Counted from the first letter of the stretch, positions 24,154 to 36,224 are shown. The stretch is DNA of 64,000 nucleotides from Cubamyces lactineus (GCA_022376465.1 JACDTU010000004.1:1798001-1862000), one strand, 5' to 3'. Numbers and translations are program-made. Notes: generated from the sequence alone by a model not told the origin.

Positions 24154-25603
24154 ATGTCGTCCGCCATCTCCATCCCGAGCGGCAGGCCCCACGCCGTCGC
24201 CGCGTCCGCCTCGCCGACCACGACCACAATTCATGACCGCATGCTGTTCCGCAAGGACTCGACCACTTTCTCCATCCGCCAGCCCAAGGTCCTGCACCCC
24301 GTAGACAACGAGGACCTCCGGTTACTCATTCTGGAGAACATCAGTCAAGAAGCGGTCAAGGCGTTCCGCGCCCAGGGCTTCCATGTAGACCACTCTACCA
24401 AGGCCATGTCCGAGGACGAGCTCGTCCAGAAAATCGGGTCGTACCATGCCATCGGCATCCGTAGCAAGACCAAGATCACGGAACGTGTCCTCAAGGCCGC
24501 GTCCAAGGTATGGGTGCAATATTACGCGCCGCAGCTTCGATTCTGACCCACATTCATCGCAGCTATTGGTCATTGGGTGCTTCTGCATTGGTACCAACCA
24601 GGTCGACCTCCTGAGCGCTGCGAAGGCCGGTATTCCGGTCTTCAATTCTCCGTTCTCGAACTCCCGATCTGTCGCGGAACTCGTCATGTCGGAAGTCATC
24701 GCATTGTCACGCCAATACTTCCAACGCGCCTTTGAGATGCGCGATGGCATTTGGAACAAGCAGTCCAAGGGCTGCTGGGAGGTCCGCGGCAAGACCCTCG
24801 GCATCGTGGGCTACGGTCACATTGGCTCTCAACTCTCTGTCCTTGCCGAGGCATTTGGCATGCGCGTCCTGTTCTACGACGTCGTGAACATCATGCCCCT
24901 GGGCTCTGCACGTCAAGTCGAGACGCTCGCCACACTGCTATCGGAATCTGACTTTGTCACGCTCCACGTTCCTGAACTCCCAGAGACCACGAACATGATC
25001 TCCACCGAGCAGCTCGCTCAAATGAAGAAGGGCGCGTACCTGATCAACAACGCCCGCGGCAAGGTCGTCGACATCCCTGCTCTCATTGACGCGCTGAAGT
25101 CTGGCCACCTCGCCGGTGCTGCTCTGGACGTCTACCCCTCGGAGCCTGGCTCGAACGGTGCGCCCTTCGACGACCAGCTCAACTCCTGGGCGAGCACCCT
25201 CCGTTCCATCCCCAACGTCATCCTCACCCCGCACATTGGTGGCTCGACCGAGGAGGCGCAGCGCATGATCGGCGAGGAAGTCTCCTCCGCGCTCATCCGT
25301 TACCTCAACTACGGCACGACCCTCGGTGCGGTCAACTTCCCCGAAGTCGATCTCCGTGCGATTACGCTCGAGGAGCCGAACCACGTCCGTGTGTGTTACG
25401 TGCACAACAACATCCCCGGTGTCCTGCGCCAGGTCAACGAGGTCCTCTCGCCGTACAACGTCGAGAAGCAGTACTCGGACTCGAAGGGCGAGATCGCGTA
25501 CCTCATGGCGGACATTGCGGACGTCAGCCCGTCAGACGTGAATTCGCTCCGCGAGCAGATCAACAAGACGACCGCGAACATCCTCACGCGTATGCTCGCC
25601 TAA
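24154..25603 (+). CDS. SER3: D-3-phosphoglycerate dehydrogenase
   Basis: First enzyme of the phosphorylated serine pathway, oxidising 3-phosphoglycerate with NAD. Two exons (24154-24507, 24563-25603) give 464 residues. A variable N-terminal extension of about 45 residues precedes the substrate domain. The NAD-binding motif is GIVGYGHIGSQ. Catalytic residues are the Arg of NNARGKVVD, the Glu in DVYPSEP and the His of TPHIGGSTEEAQ. The C-terminal ACT-like regulatory domain (HVRVCYVHNNIPGVLRQVNE) implies serine feedback control, as known for the fungal enzymes. Divergent from HIS7. Confidence 0.96.
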
Positions 25604-26009
25604 AATGTCTTACCATTCCTGGCGCCTCCACAGCGTCATTCCTGCCACTCTATATCTCTCTCCCCTCCCACGTCAAAAGGCCGACCGTGGACGGTCCGAC
25701 TTGTCACATAGATCTCAGCCTTGCCCCACATCGCATCGCAGGACAGGACCACTCAACTGGTCTAGTTCTTCACCCGTATATTTAACCTTGCTATCGATCG
25801 TTCAACCACTGTAGACTATCTCCTGCTGTGCGATACACATGTAGTACTAATGGGCGTAGGTGGATGCCAATGGAAACACTGTATTGATGACTGAAATTCC
25901 GAGTGTGAAAGCATATGCTGAGGTCGTAAACGAAGTAAACACAACAAAAGTCCCAGGCGTGTCAGAATACAAACGTGCTAGAGTACAGAGCGATGAAAAG
26001 ATGGCGCAG
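25604..26009. other. Intergenic between convergent genes
   Basis: 3' flanks of SER3 and RAD51. No gene or repeat seen. Confidence 0.5.
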
Positions 26010-27253
26010 CTACTCTTCCTCGGGGTCGCCGATACCGCTGCTGAGGATCGCGAACTGCGTCTCCGACTCTGGCAGACACGGAGAATCGTAGATCTTCGCT
26101 TGACGGTTGGCACCTCTGCCTTTCTTCAGCTGTATGCTGTACGCCAAGAGACATCAGCGCGCATGTCAATCAAACAACCATGGCAGTCCACATACCGAGT
26201 GGTAGACGCATGCGCCAGGATGTTACCACCAACAGGCTTCTTCTCATTGGCCATGTAGGGTCCTGCAGAGGCATCAGGATTTGACATGACCTGGTTTGTT
26301 ATGACCACGGCGATGCCAAACTGCACAACCCCCATCAGTCAACGTCCCTCTGCTGCCTCATCAGACTGCTCACCTCGTCGGCCAACCTCTGCAACGTGCG
26401 CAAAAACTTGCCGAGATGTGCTTGTCGTGCAGAAAGCTCCCCACGGCCGTTGAAGTCAACCCGGTACAGCGCTGTCGCCGAATCCACGATCAAGAGACAA
26501 AACCTGCGCGCCGGTTCAGATGAGCAAACGCATATATCCATATGGGTTTACTCACCTAGATTCCGACATCAGAGCACTGGCAGCCGTCAGGAGCTGGAGT
26601 TGATGGTCGTGGTTGTACGCTCGCGCATATGCGACATTGTCAAGGACTTCTTCCCCATTCAACCCCAGTCGCTCCGCTACAGCCAACAATCGCACAGGTC
26701 GGAAGGTACCCTCGGTGTCAATGTACAGACATTTCCCCTCTCCTCCGCCCATGTCCACGGGTAGCTGGCATGTTACAGCGAGTGTATGGCAGATTTGCGA
26801 CTTTCCTGTCCTGAACTCGCCAAACAGCTCCGTGATGGCGCCTGTCTCGATACCGCCGCCGAGTAGAGCGTCAAGGTTCTTAGAGCCAGTGGTAATATGC
26901 ACGAGTTCGGCTCGACGGGCGTGGACCTCAGTTGCGCTTTGGAATCCAAGGGGTATGATCTTGAGCGCTAGATTACAGAGCAATGGCTAAGTTTTGCCAA
27001 AGAGGTGGGTATTGTATTGTGTCGCACCTTCAGCCAGAATCTTATCCGCCTTTTGCTCAGAAATGCCTTTAATAGTCATGAGATTCTTCTTTGGAGTGTA
27101 TGCTACTGCCTCGACAGTATGAAGACCAGCTTCTGTGAGCTTCTTGATGTCTTGGACAGTGATTCCAGCCTCGGCGAGCTTCTCGACAAGGAGGGGGCCG
27201 GAGACGTGACTCTCTTGCTCTTCACCCTGAGATGCTTGAGATAGAGAGTCCAT
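26010..27253 (-). CDS. RAD51: DNA repair recombinase RAD51
   Basis: Strand-exchange recombinase forming nucleoprotein filaments for homologous recombination. The start at 27253 gives [15 protein letters not shown]; the N-terminal helix-hairpin-helix domain reads [20 protein letters not shown]. Walker A is GEFRTGKSQ and Walker B is [12 protein letters not shown]. The conserved [14 protein letters not shown] and [12 protein letters not shown] follow in later exons. The last exon ends GIGDPEEE before TAG at 26010-26012. At least five short introns. Two MluI cell-cycle boxes lie upstream. Confidence 0.95.
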
Positions 27254-27654
27254 GGTGGTGGTTCACTACTGGGGCGTGTGCTAGAATGATTCGGATGACT
27301 AAGAAACTGAATGGTGGGGGAGAGACGGAGGGAGAGTCAGCGTGGCTCGGAGGCGCGTTAGATTGCCCACGCGTCTTGTCACGTGAACGCGTGCCCCATG
27401 GCATTTGCTCACAACTTATAGTCTGCACCCAGAGTGCTCAACCAAGCTTGCAAGGCTACTGTCCACGTTTCGCCGTATCTTGTAGTGTCTATGGAGCATC
27501 TTGTATAGCATACCATGACAATTGCAGCAACACTGCAACAGCTGAAAGGTTGACAGACCTTCGGATGTACTAGATGTGCGCAGCACGAATAGCCAATTCC
27601 GCCAGTGTATACTCTGAAGATTAACATTATATGGTCCATGTAAAGTAGATACGA
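27254..27654. other. RAD51 upstream region and uL4m 3' flank
   Basis: Tandem gene gap of 401 bp on the minus strand. Apart from the MluI boxes listed separately, nothing further is seen. Confidence 0.5.
27369..27392. promoter_or_regulatory. Two MCB (ACGCGT) elements upstream of RAD51
   Basis: ACGCGT occurs at 27369-27374 and 27387-27392, 116 and 134 bp upstream of the RAD51 start codon. This palindromic hexamer is the known binding site of the MBF/DSC1 cell-cycle factor in yeasts, where DNA-synthesis and repair genes carry it. Function here is inferred from sequence only. Confidence 0.55.
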
Positions 27655-28317
27655 TCACAGCTTGTATTCGCGCGGAGCGATCTGCGGTCTGCCCAAAGCC
27701 CGCTCGAACCACTCGACGGCTGCCAGGTCAAGGACAAGGCGGGGCCATTTCAGCGCATGGTAGACATCTAGGTCGGCTGCTGTGACGGTGTCGACCATAG
27801 GGAGGTTGTTGCTTGCTCGCGCGAGGCCTCCTGGAACTTGTTCTTGACCAGTGACGAAGAGAGTTTTCCACCAGCCAAGCTCCTCGATGCGCTGCTGTAG
27901 CTCCTTCGTCTTGTGTCCAGGCCATTCCAAACTCCTGACGACGCCCAGCGACTGCTCCTTCACCCTGGCACTCAACGCAACCCGCATGCCCAACTCGATG
28001 ACCTTCCGGTTAAGCTTGGTGGCAAAGTCACGCGGCTTGGGACCGAACGCGACACCTCCACCACGCAGCATGGGACTTTGAGCGTCGCCAAGACGTGCCC
28101 GACCAGAGCCCTTTTGTGGACGGATTTTGCGCCCCGAACCGCGAACTTCACCACGGGTCTTCGTATTAGCACTTCCTTGTCGCTGGCAGTCCAGGTAGTG
28201 TACGACGCAAAGATGGAGGATATCTCTCCGTATAGGTTGGGAAAAGACGTCCGGGTCGAGTTCGACTAGCTCTTCAGACGGGTCGACATTCTCCTCTGGG
28301 CGGATCAAGGAAGACAT
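27655..28317 (-). CDS. MRPL4: Mitochondrial large ribosomal subunit protein uL4m (main exon)
   Basis: Homologue of yeast YmL6 in the mitochondrial large subunit. The exon encodes SQPIRRDILHLCVVHYLDC, then TRGEVRGSGRKIRPQKGSGR, the most conserved uL4 loop, followed by LRGGGVAFGPKPRDF. The frame stays open upstream of the first Met as GVRPVYLE, which matches the PVY motif that precedes this region in the family. The true N-terminus with the mitochondrial presequence therefore lies in one or more upstream exons around 28345-28470 that I could not join in phase. Treat 28317 as the minimal start. Confidence 0.85.
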   Translation of the reverse strand: MSSLIRPEENVDPSEELVELDPDVFSQPIRRDILHLCVVHYLDCQRQGSANTKTRGEVRGSGRKIRPQKGSGRARLGDAQSPMLRGGGVAFGPKPRDFATKLNRKVIELGMRVALSARVKEQSLGVVRSLEWPGHKTKELQQRIEELGWWKTLFVTGQEQVPGGLARASNNLPMVDTVTAADLDVYHALKWPRLVLDLAAVEWFERALGRPQIAPREYKL

Positions 28318-29068
28318 CTCGAGATAGACAGGACGAACTCCTGCGGCGCGTTAGGCTAATATACAAGGGTGTTAGTAAGCTTTGCGCACCTGCCGTCGGT
28401 ACTGATAGCCCAGTCGTAGCGCCATGCGGTAATGAGAGGGACGATGACTGCGTCCCATCCCGAAGTGCCTGAGTTACTACATGATCGTGGAGGAGGGAGT
28501 CGGTAGTCCCGGGGGCGACCGAAGAAAGTCGGCGGCAGGCAGTCCTAGAGCTCTACTTGCAGAATTCAGTGTTGGTTCCAAAGCAAAGAGGGTATGCGTA
28601 CCTGCCCCAATGCACGCCTAACAGCAGCCAGCATGACGGTCGGTGGGTCGTTGAGGAGAGGCCCTTGGGCGTCTGCAACAAATGCATGCGTTACACATCG
28701 TAACACACGATTCGTCACATACCCCAAACAGGACGAGTGTGACATGTCACGATACCAGACGCCAAGCGGCAAATCATCGAGTCCCGCCATCGCACCGTCG
28801 TCCAGCAAACTTCAAACCTCGGAGGGGTGAGTTCACGTCCTATTGATGTTCTGACGCTGCAGGAGGGTTCTATGCATCCCGTTGGATCATGCTGGTGAGG
28901 AAAGCGGCAGTGGAAACTCTGAATTCTGGCTGGATTGCATCTTCCAACTCCGGATGACCCTTCTGTGGACTTGGCTCAGGCGACCTCTCATCCGACTTCA
29001 AGGCTGAACTCCGTCTTTCTCTAGCATATCAACAGCCCACCAAATCGGCTTGCCCTACTTCCGACAAA
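28318..29068. other. Divergent region holding 5' exon(s) of uL4m and the uS9 promoter
   Basis: A branch-point-like CTAAC and acceptor lie just upstream of the uL4m main exon on the minus strand, around 28345-28375. A candidate upstream exon at 28390-28458 (MALRLGYQYRRQ, basic, presequence-like) ends in a good donor but in the wrong phase. The right half is the uS9 upstream region. A 28566-28808 minus frame has no recognised domain. Confidence 0.4.
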
Positions 29069-29632
29069 ATGGCTCCCGCAACGCAGGCCGTCCAGACTTT
29101 CGGCAAAAAGAAGGTATGTACCGATGCCCTACTCGCGCCTGCTTTTGCGACTAGGTGTTAGCATTGTTGACAATCCTCCTTAGACCGCAACCGCTGTTGC
29201 GCACGCCAAGGAGGGTCGTGGTCTCATCCACATCAACGGCTCCCCCATTAGCCTCTTGAAGCCGGAGATCCTCCGTTTCAAGGTGTACGAGCCCATCCTC
29301 GTTGCTGGAGAGGACGCCTTCTCGGCGATCGATATCCGCCTCCGTGTCAAGGGTGGTGGACACACCTCCCAGGTCTACGCCATCCGTCAAGCGATCGCGA
29401 AGGCGGTCGTTGCGTACTATGCCAAGTACTTCGACGCGGCGAGCGCGCTCGAGCTGAAGAAGAAGCTTGTCGCCTACGACAGGACGCTCCTGATCGCAGA
29501 CCCCCGGAGAGCAGAGCCGAAGAAGTTCGGCGGTCACGGTGCTCGTGCCCGCAGGCAGAAATCGTGCGTTGCTCATATCGGTTCATTGAACGACCTTGTT
29601 GCTCAATGTCTCTTGACTGCAGCTACCGGTGA
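29069..29632 (+). CDS. RPS16: 40S ribosomal protein uS9 (S16)
   Basis: Component of the cytosolic small subunit whose C-terminal tail reaches the P site. Exons 29069-29113, 29184-29563 and 29623-29632 give 144 residues, the usual size. It starts [20 protein letters not shown] and has [15 protein letters not shown] and [20 protein letters not shown]. The last exon is only ten bases and completes the universal C-terminal QKSYR. Without this tiny exon the frame would continue into unrelated sequence. Confidence 0.95.
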
Positions 29633-30207
29633 ACGTGTTGTTGGGTCGCTTTTGTACTTGCATTGTCATGTTCTACCACCTTTTCCCTACGCTATGCCAT
29701 GGCAACATGCAGATCCTATGACGGGCATATACGTGCTGGTGCAATCGATATTCATTGTATGAGTATATTAAGCAGGGTGTCTTGCCTGCTTGTGTCATGC
29801 AAACCTTCCTGCGCGCATCAAGTGCCTCGAGAGACTCGAGCTCAGTCAGAACGCGATGCGCATGGCCCAGGCGCCTATTCATATTTCATACGCAAATCCT
29901 TCTGACAGGGTGAGCGATGAACAAAAGGATTGAGAGATGCCTACACTGTCCTTCAGGATGCATGTGGCACACAACTGCATGTGAAACCGTGCACTAGCGC
30001 AGTGATTGTGTGTTCAGCCTCAGCGACTGGTACTGGTTTGAGCGATTGAGCAGAAGTTAACGCGTCTTGACGCGGCTTCGCCCCTTCCCTCCATCGTCCC
30101 TATCCGTTCTTGATCCCTATCCGCTCCTAGTGTCTCTGAAGTGCTGCACCTTTTAGGATAGCTGCTGGAGATAGGTTGTCGCGATCCCGCTACGCTTTCC
30201 CGTACCG
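29633..30207. other. Intergenic
   Basis: 3' flank of uS9 and upstream region of the Rap1-like gene, both on the plus strand. No gene, repeat or RNA structure that I can support. Confidence 0.5.
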
Positions 30208-32988
30208 ATGGATTCCTACAGACACGGATCCTTCCCGTCTCAACCAACCGGCATTTTCGTTGATTCTACTGGCCAACCGCTCCGCGTGTTCGTTGAGGCC
30301 GGAGAAGTACTTAACCGGCCTAAGATCGTACGGACGCTAAAGGTATTCACTTGTATGTACAATCCGAAGTCTTCAATCGCTGACTTGCAGTATATCACAG
30401 AGCAACGGGGCCCACATCTGCCATTCCCCAGACGAAGCTACCATTATCCTGGTCGATCCAGAGACGTCTTCTGGAGGTCTGTTTGTGAAGGAGTGGGGCT
30501 CCGAACCTGGCAAGATTGTTTTGGACGTTTTGTGGGCGAGCAAGTCAGTGGAAGCTGGGCAGGCACTTCTTGCGGACAAGAATTGGGGCGGGTTTGGTAC
30601 GTCCGAGAACACTTCAACATTGACCCAGAAGTGAGTGGTATAATGATGACACGCACTCTACGATACTAATACCAACAAGAAGCCCTTTGCCTACACCAAG
30701 AGAGACCCCTCCCGACGCACCGAATATGCACAGCCAACAGCCGTACCCTCCTCCACCTGGTAACTCGCAAGCACCTTCTGGCAGTGTTCCTCCAGGATTT
30801 CATCTCCAACAGCCCCAAATGGGCCAACAAATACCCAACAACCTCCCCAGTGGCACGCCCATACCTATGGCGACGATGCAGAGCAATCCAAATGCGCAGG
30901 TCACACTTCCCGCTCAACTGGTGGCACAGTTAGTCGGGATAGTGAGTCAGCAAGGCGTGAACCTCAACATCCCGCAGATGATCCCTCAAATTCCAGGACA
31001 AATGCCAATGAACATCATGCAAGGACAGATGGTACCACAAGGATATCCCCAGCCCATCCCTTTTCCATCTCAACCGAACATGTTTGTCCAACCATTCCCG
31101 CTGTCCCAACAACCTGCATATTCTCAACAACCTATCATGAACCCACCTTTACCCCGAATGGAAGCATCGACTTCTAATCTGTACCAGCCCGTGACTCCTT
31201 CCCCTCTGGATGCCGCGCAGAGTGTCTCTCAAACACAGAGGTACCGCAGCGTGTCTGGTTTGTGGCAACGTCCCCCATCGTTCTGGACAACAGTTGACTT
31301 GACCTCCAGATACCGTCCAACCCTCGCCAATGGAGGATATCAGATCGTCATCTCTCAAGAGAAAGTCGCCATCTTTGGAACGAGCGAGTAACTCTGGCCG
31401 CAAGTCCCGCACGAATGGAGAACGGTCTGCTAAACACCGTCGCATCTCATATCCTTCCGACGACCCTGCACTCCCGTTCCCTGATTCTCCGCCTCCTTCG
31501 ACACAACCTTCCCGTGACGCATACAGCTCTAAAGGGAAATTGTTCGGAAAGGATAACGGAGAACCATACACGTTCTTTGTCCAAATAGATCTCAGGCCTC
31601 GAACCAAAATCGCCGACGCTATCAAGGTGCGCATTCTGAATGGCTTTATTGTCTGTGCAAACATTCGCTCATAGCTACTCGACAGAAACACGGAGGCAAA
31701 CTGATCTCCGAGATCAAGGACGCTGACTTCGTGATTCTCGGCTCTCCATCGTCAAAGACTTTCGAGGAGCGCTTAAGGCAGACCCAGAGTCGTGGAAAGG
31801 TAGCTGTCCGCCCTCAGTGGGTTTTCGAGTGTATCGAGCAGAACGCCATCGTGGACCTGGACGAGTTCGTCTTCGAAGGGTTTCACGTCGAGAAGAAGCG
31901 CGGTCGACCCAGCGCGACGGGCAAACGCTGGGTTGTCACCGGCCCCAATATTACGCCAAAACCTCCGAAGAAGGAGGCTTCCTTCTTACCCAATGAGGAG
32001 GTTCAGATGGATGAAGACGACGAAGAAGACGACGAGGATACTCGTGGGAAGGGCAAAGGCAAAGGGAAGGCAAAGGCGAAGTCTGCTGCGAAGGAGACGG
32101 GCAAGAAGACTGAGAAGAAAACAGCCAAGGCGCAGAGCAGTTCCTCTAGTGCTGCTGCTTCAAAGGCTGATGCGAAGAACAAGGAATCGGCAGTGCAGTC
32201 AGAGAGAACTCAATCCCTCAACGCATTCTGGCGACCATCTCCCCCTCCTCCTACCCGTGTGGTCGAACACAAGCCCGGGAAGAACATGTATACGAAGGAA
32301 GATATGGACTATGTCGATGAATACATCCAAATCCTCTTTTTTCGCGATCCAGAGATGACTCTCTCCGCCGTTAGTGAGAGGATGCATGCTAAAGTATATA
32401 CATTGTTTTGTCACTCATTCTTGCCCACACACTCACCCATTCCTTCACACCAGATGCCACACCATACGCAGAAGTCGTGGGCAACATACATCTCGCACCC
32501 AACGAGACGGGAGAAAATAGACAGGTTCCGACGACAAGCCGCTATCGCTCGCCGGAAAGCTAGCGCAAGCGGCCAGCAATTATCAGAGCCGACCGCACAA
32601 GCCCAGGCGGGTACTCAAGCAGCCGAGCCGTCCTCATCACATTCCCCTCCTGCAGAAGAATTTGACCCGTTTTTGGTGCTGGCAAAATTCTTCGCCTCTG
32701 GCGGCGCGGACAACTTGGCGGACGCTGACGTATGGAAGGTTCTGAACGAGAAGGTAAGACGTCTATCATCCCTCTGCCCCTGGGCAAAATCTGAGTTGTG
32801 GGCGGTCACAGCACCCTGAGATGTCGGCACAAGACTGGGAGACGTATTGGCTCGAGCATAACAAGGCGATATCGGTAGCTGTTGAAGAGCTGAGTGGTGT
32901 GCGGGCAGACATGGATGTGGAGATGGAGACGGAGGCGCCGATGCAATATGGGGATAGTCAGAGGGTGCCCAAGCGAGAACCGGAATGA
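30208..32988 (+). CDS. Rap1-like telomere protein: two BRCT domains plus Rap1-type Myb
   Basis: Exons 30208-30342, 30401-30630, 30683-31257, 31310-31626, 31686-32393, 32454-32753 and 32812-32988 keep frame and give 813 residues. BRCT 1 spans about residues 10-110 (SNGAHICHSPDEATIILVDP, VLDVLWASKSVEAG). A Gln/Pro/Met-rich disordered region follows. BRCT 2 spans about 390-480 (KHGGKLISEIKDADFVILGS, VRPQWVFECIEQNAIVD). After an acidic/Lys-rich linker, a Myb-like domain at about 618-680 has the Rap1-type start MYTKEDMDYVDEYIQ and HHTQKSWATYISHPTRREK. Known Rap1 proteins have one BRCT before the Myb; the second is unusual. Rap1 in other fungi and animals acts at telomeres, so that role is inferred. 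Confidence 0.72.
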
Positions 32989-33269
32989 GTTTCGTATGTC
33001 CCCCATCTTCATATGTTTGTCTTGTATTGTACAAAGCGCGGGGTCATTGTAACATGCGGGAATCTTGTGGTCTTGGGATTACTTCATTGCTACTACCCGA
33101 CTACTCGTAGATGTGGCTACAACAAAGTGTCAGAATCACCTACCTGAGGCGGATTGTGCCCTTCCACTTCAGTGCGGACACGGACGTTACATGAAAGGCA
33201 TGTGGCGACGAGAGAGATCAAGACTATGCAAGCCAATTATGAGCATCGAGTCTCTACAACAGCGAGCAT

Positions 33270-33894
33270 CTATTCTGCATCTGGTAGGGCCTCCGGTGAG
33301 GTTGTTGGCCGGGGCTGCTTGAAGAAGCGTTTCCTCCTCTCCTCTATTGACTCCGCCTTTGAAGGGGCAAGAGTCTGCCCGTTGTAGTCCAGCGTACCCA
33401 TAGCTGTCCCCAGTACAGCACAGGAGGCAACCGCCATGGGTAGGGAACGGGCTGTCGGTAGCTGTATGAGGCTCAGAAACATTTCACCACGGGGGATATG
33501 CGTACCTCTGATACCGGCCAAGAATCCTGCTGCACATGCCCCCGCCGCGCCGTTGAGGGGGTCGTCGACCTGGCGTTGGTTCGCCACGACAGACTCGGTC
33601 AGGGCGAAGGTTGCACCCATAGCGGCTGTGTCGAGAATGCACTCAATCATACCGTCAGCTGAAAGCGCACTATTGGTACGTACCAAAGAAACCGATAGTT
33701 CCACCCGTCCTGGTCAAGAAACCCGCTGCACCGGCCGAATGCGTCCCGAGAGCATTTTGGACGGCGCTGACCAGAGCACCGACGCCAGCTGCCTGGATGC
33801 CGACGGCGGACGCGTACTGGAGCGTAGGCTTGGGGTCGTACGTCGCCTGATCTGGCTTTGCGGTCGAAGTGGTGGTGTCGATAGCGTCGGCCAT
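33270..33894 (-). CDS. NADH:ubiquinone oxidoreductase subunit NDUFA11/B14.7 type (Tim17-family fold)
   Basis: Accessory membrane subunit of mitochondrial complex I. The start at 33894 gives MADAIDTTTSTAKPDQATYD; two introns separate three exons. Hydrophobic helices are visible in ASAVGIQAAGVGALVSAVQN, DTAAMGATFALTESVVANQ and PMAVASCAVLGTAMGTLDYN, and the Gly/Ala-rich GAAGACAAGFLAGIR is typical of the Tim17/B14.7 superfamily. The basic C-terminus ERRKRFFKQPRP matches the family's matrix tail. A Tim17-type import subunit is less likely because the length and tail fit B14.7 better. Confidence 0.8.
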
Positions 33895-34108
33895 GACGAG
33901 GGGCGGCCGGGGAAAGTCGTGTGTTCAAGGTGAGAGACGTTGAGCGCGGTTGCTTCGCCCGGCGTCACTTGCGGTGGCTGATGCGGCCCGCCCAATCGCC
34001 TGTCCACATTTCCTCATCTTCGACACCCACCACCACATCGTCCGCGACGTCGCATTCTCGTCTTTTGTCCACCGGATATCCAGGCTCTACTCCTCAACTC
34101 CAACACGC

Positions 34109-36224
34109 ATGGAGTCTGAAGGGGGCAGCGCCCCGTATATCCCGTGGTATAGGAAGAGCAAGGACGTACAGCCCTTTGTTCTGTTTTCAACGCTACATGT
34201 CTGTAGAACCATAATAAACAAGTTACTCAAACAATCTCACATATATCACGACCAGTTCAATGAGGCAGAATTTCACTGTACAGCTTGCTTTCCGTGGACG
34301 CCACGTTCCCCAACAATACTGTGGGACGGTCATGCAGCTCAGGTACCGAGCCTCGTCTCCCAGTGGGAGGCCGTGGCGAAGAAATGGATGGGTACCATTG
34401 CTGTAGGGGCAACAGGTCGCCTTTTAATATTCCCGAAGCTTGGAAATGCGAAGCCTCTCGAAGTCTCGCTCTCGTCTGAGGTATGTGTTGTATGTGCCAT
34501 GCGAGAGGCTATAGCGAAGCGTACTGAACAGTGTGCACCATAGCCTGACGCGCAGGTGCAGAACGTCGCATGGATTTTGAGTAACAATACTCCCCTTGAA
34601 CCTCTTGTTGTGTTTACCACCTCCAGCGTTATTACCATTTTCAACGTCGCCACTCGCTCTGTTGTGGGCAGGCTGCGCGGGCACGGCGGTGTGAGTGGAC
34701 GTCTATGCAGAGCTACGTACGTGTTGCTAAACACTTCTGCAGCTCATCACTTCGTTATCCGTCCACCCAATACAACCTCACCTCTTCTGTACCACGTCTA
34801 GAGATTTCACCACACGGATATACGATGTGACCCTCCAACCAATCCAGGTGCCAAATAACCCACCTTGGCCGCCACTTTCCCAGCCCAGCCTTGCGGGACC
34901 TGCACATGGCCTCCACATGTGCGAACCCGAAGGAGAAGGTATTGGTCAATGTGTTGCAGTCCTTGTTGGCGGGCGTTCCGGCGGCCACAAGGGTGGGGTT
35001 CTATGTTCGGTGCGAGCGTGGTATTGTTTTGCTTCGCATGCAGATATTCATACATTATCACAGGCCTTTCATCCGTCGTTACCATTGATTGCTACCGGTG
35101 GGGTATGTATGAATCACTATACCTAAGGCATGCTATGAGTTACAATGTAATCTAACGATATCCTCATAGGTCGACCGCGCGGTGAAGATCTGGCGAATAC
35201 CGCATTCAGTCTTCTCACCCCCTCCTCAACCGCGAATCGCTAGGGAGGATAAGCCACTGTTCAGCACCGATCTCTTGCACAAGGCGCGCATACAGTCTGT
35301 AAACTGGTAAGTTATGCGACGAGCCTGGCGAGGACGAATTGAAGAACTCTTGTTCCAGGTTGGCCGACGATATCCTCGTTTCTCACAGTGCTCCCGCGTT
35401 GATGCGGCATGACCCAGAAGATGTTGAGGATACGTATTACGAAGAGGGAGCAGGTATGCAATCATCTGGGCTGTCTTTCACCAGACATGTTCATGAGGAT
35501 GTCGCAGTCGCCGTGTGGCAATGGCTTAGTCTGAATCGCTTCTTCCCGCCCGGCAAGATTCCCCAGAAGGCCATGCGAGGAACAGCGAGTGTAAGTGATA
35601 ACATATAGATGAAGTTTTCTATATATGAAGCTAATTCTATGGACGTAGGATTATCGCAACAGCGGTCTGTCTATGCTGTAATATGCCGATGCGTTACCTT
35701 GCTTACTATCCTATTCAGAGTCGTTCAAGATCCTGTCTGCGTACCACCTCCCGACAGGGGCCAGCCGCCTCCATGTCTTTCGTTCCTTGACTCACGACCC
35801 TATCCTCCTGATCCCCATGGGACGGATAATTCGTGTATACAACCTCTCGCAATTCGGTCCGCGCACGCCTCCACAATTCCCAGTGGACGATCTGGCATCG
35901 CTCACTAGCCAGATGCACTTGGGCGGCGAAGAGCCCCGTCAAGGAGACTCAGGCCAATCTTCGAATCATAATTTTGCTAGGGGTAGGCGAGATGGGGACG
36001 GCGTACAGGAAGGCAGTACGCAGGGAACGCATACTGCAGCCATAACGCATGCACCGCTGGCCGCTCTGTTTGACGCCGTTGAGGGCTGGGATGTTAGCTC
36101 TATGCGACAGGGCGAGGGACTTCCTGGACTTCCTGACATTGCTGCCTGCGAAGTAGGGTTTGGCGGTCGCATCATCGTGGGTGTCGGCAAGGGGACGTTG
36201 TTTGTATGGCGTCTCGAGGAGTGA
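34109..36224 (+). CDS. EED: EED/ESC-like Polycomb WD40 protein (PRC2 subunit candidate)
   Basis: EED/ESC proteins bind methylated H3K27 and activate the PRC2 methyltransferase. The start ATG at 34109 opens MESEGGSAPYIPWYRKSKD; exon joins between 34165 and 34410 are not settled. From 34400 the repeats can be read. GHGG then LITSLSVHPIQPHLFCTTSR aligns with the EED pattern GHG..I..L..HP..P.L..S.S.D. GGVDRAVKIWRIPHSVF aligns with the next repeat, and HKARIQSVNWLADDILVSHS aligns with EED's H...VDCVRWLGDLILSKS. The C-terminus ends VWRLEE. A Gly/Gln-rich insertion lies near 35920-36030. At least nine exons. Confidence 0.72.
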
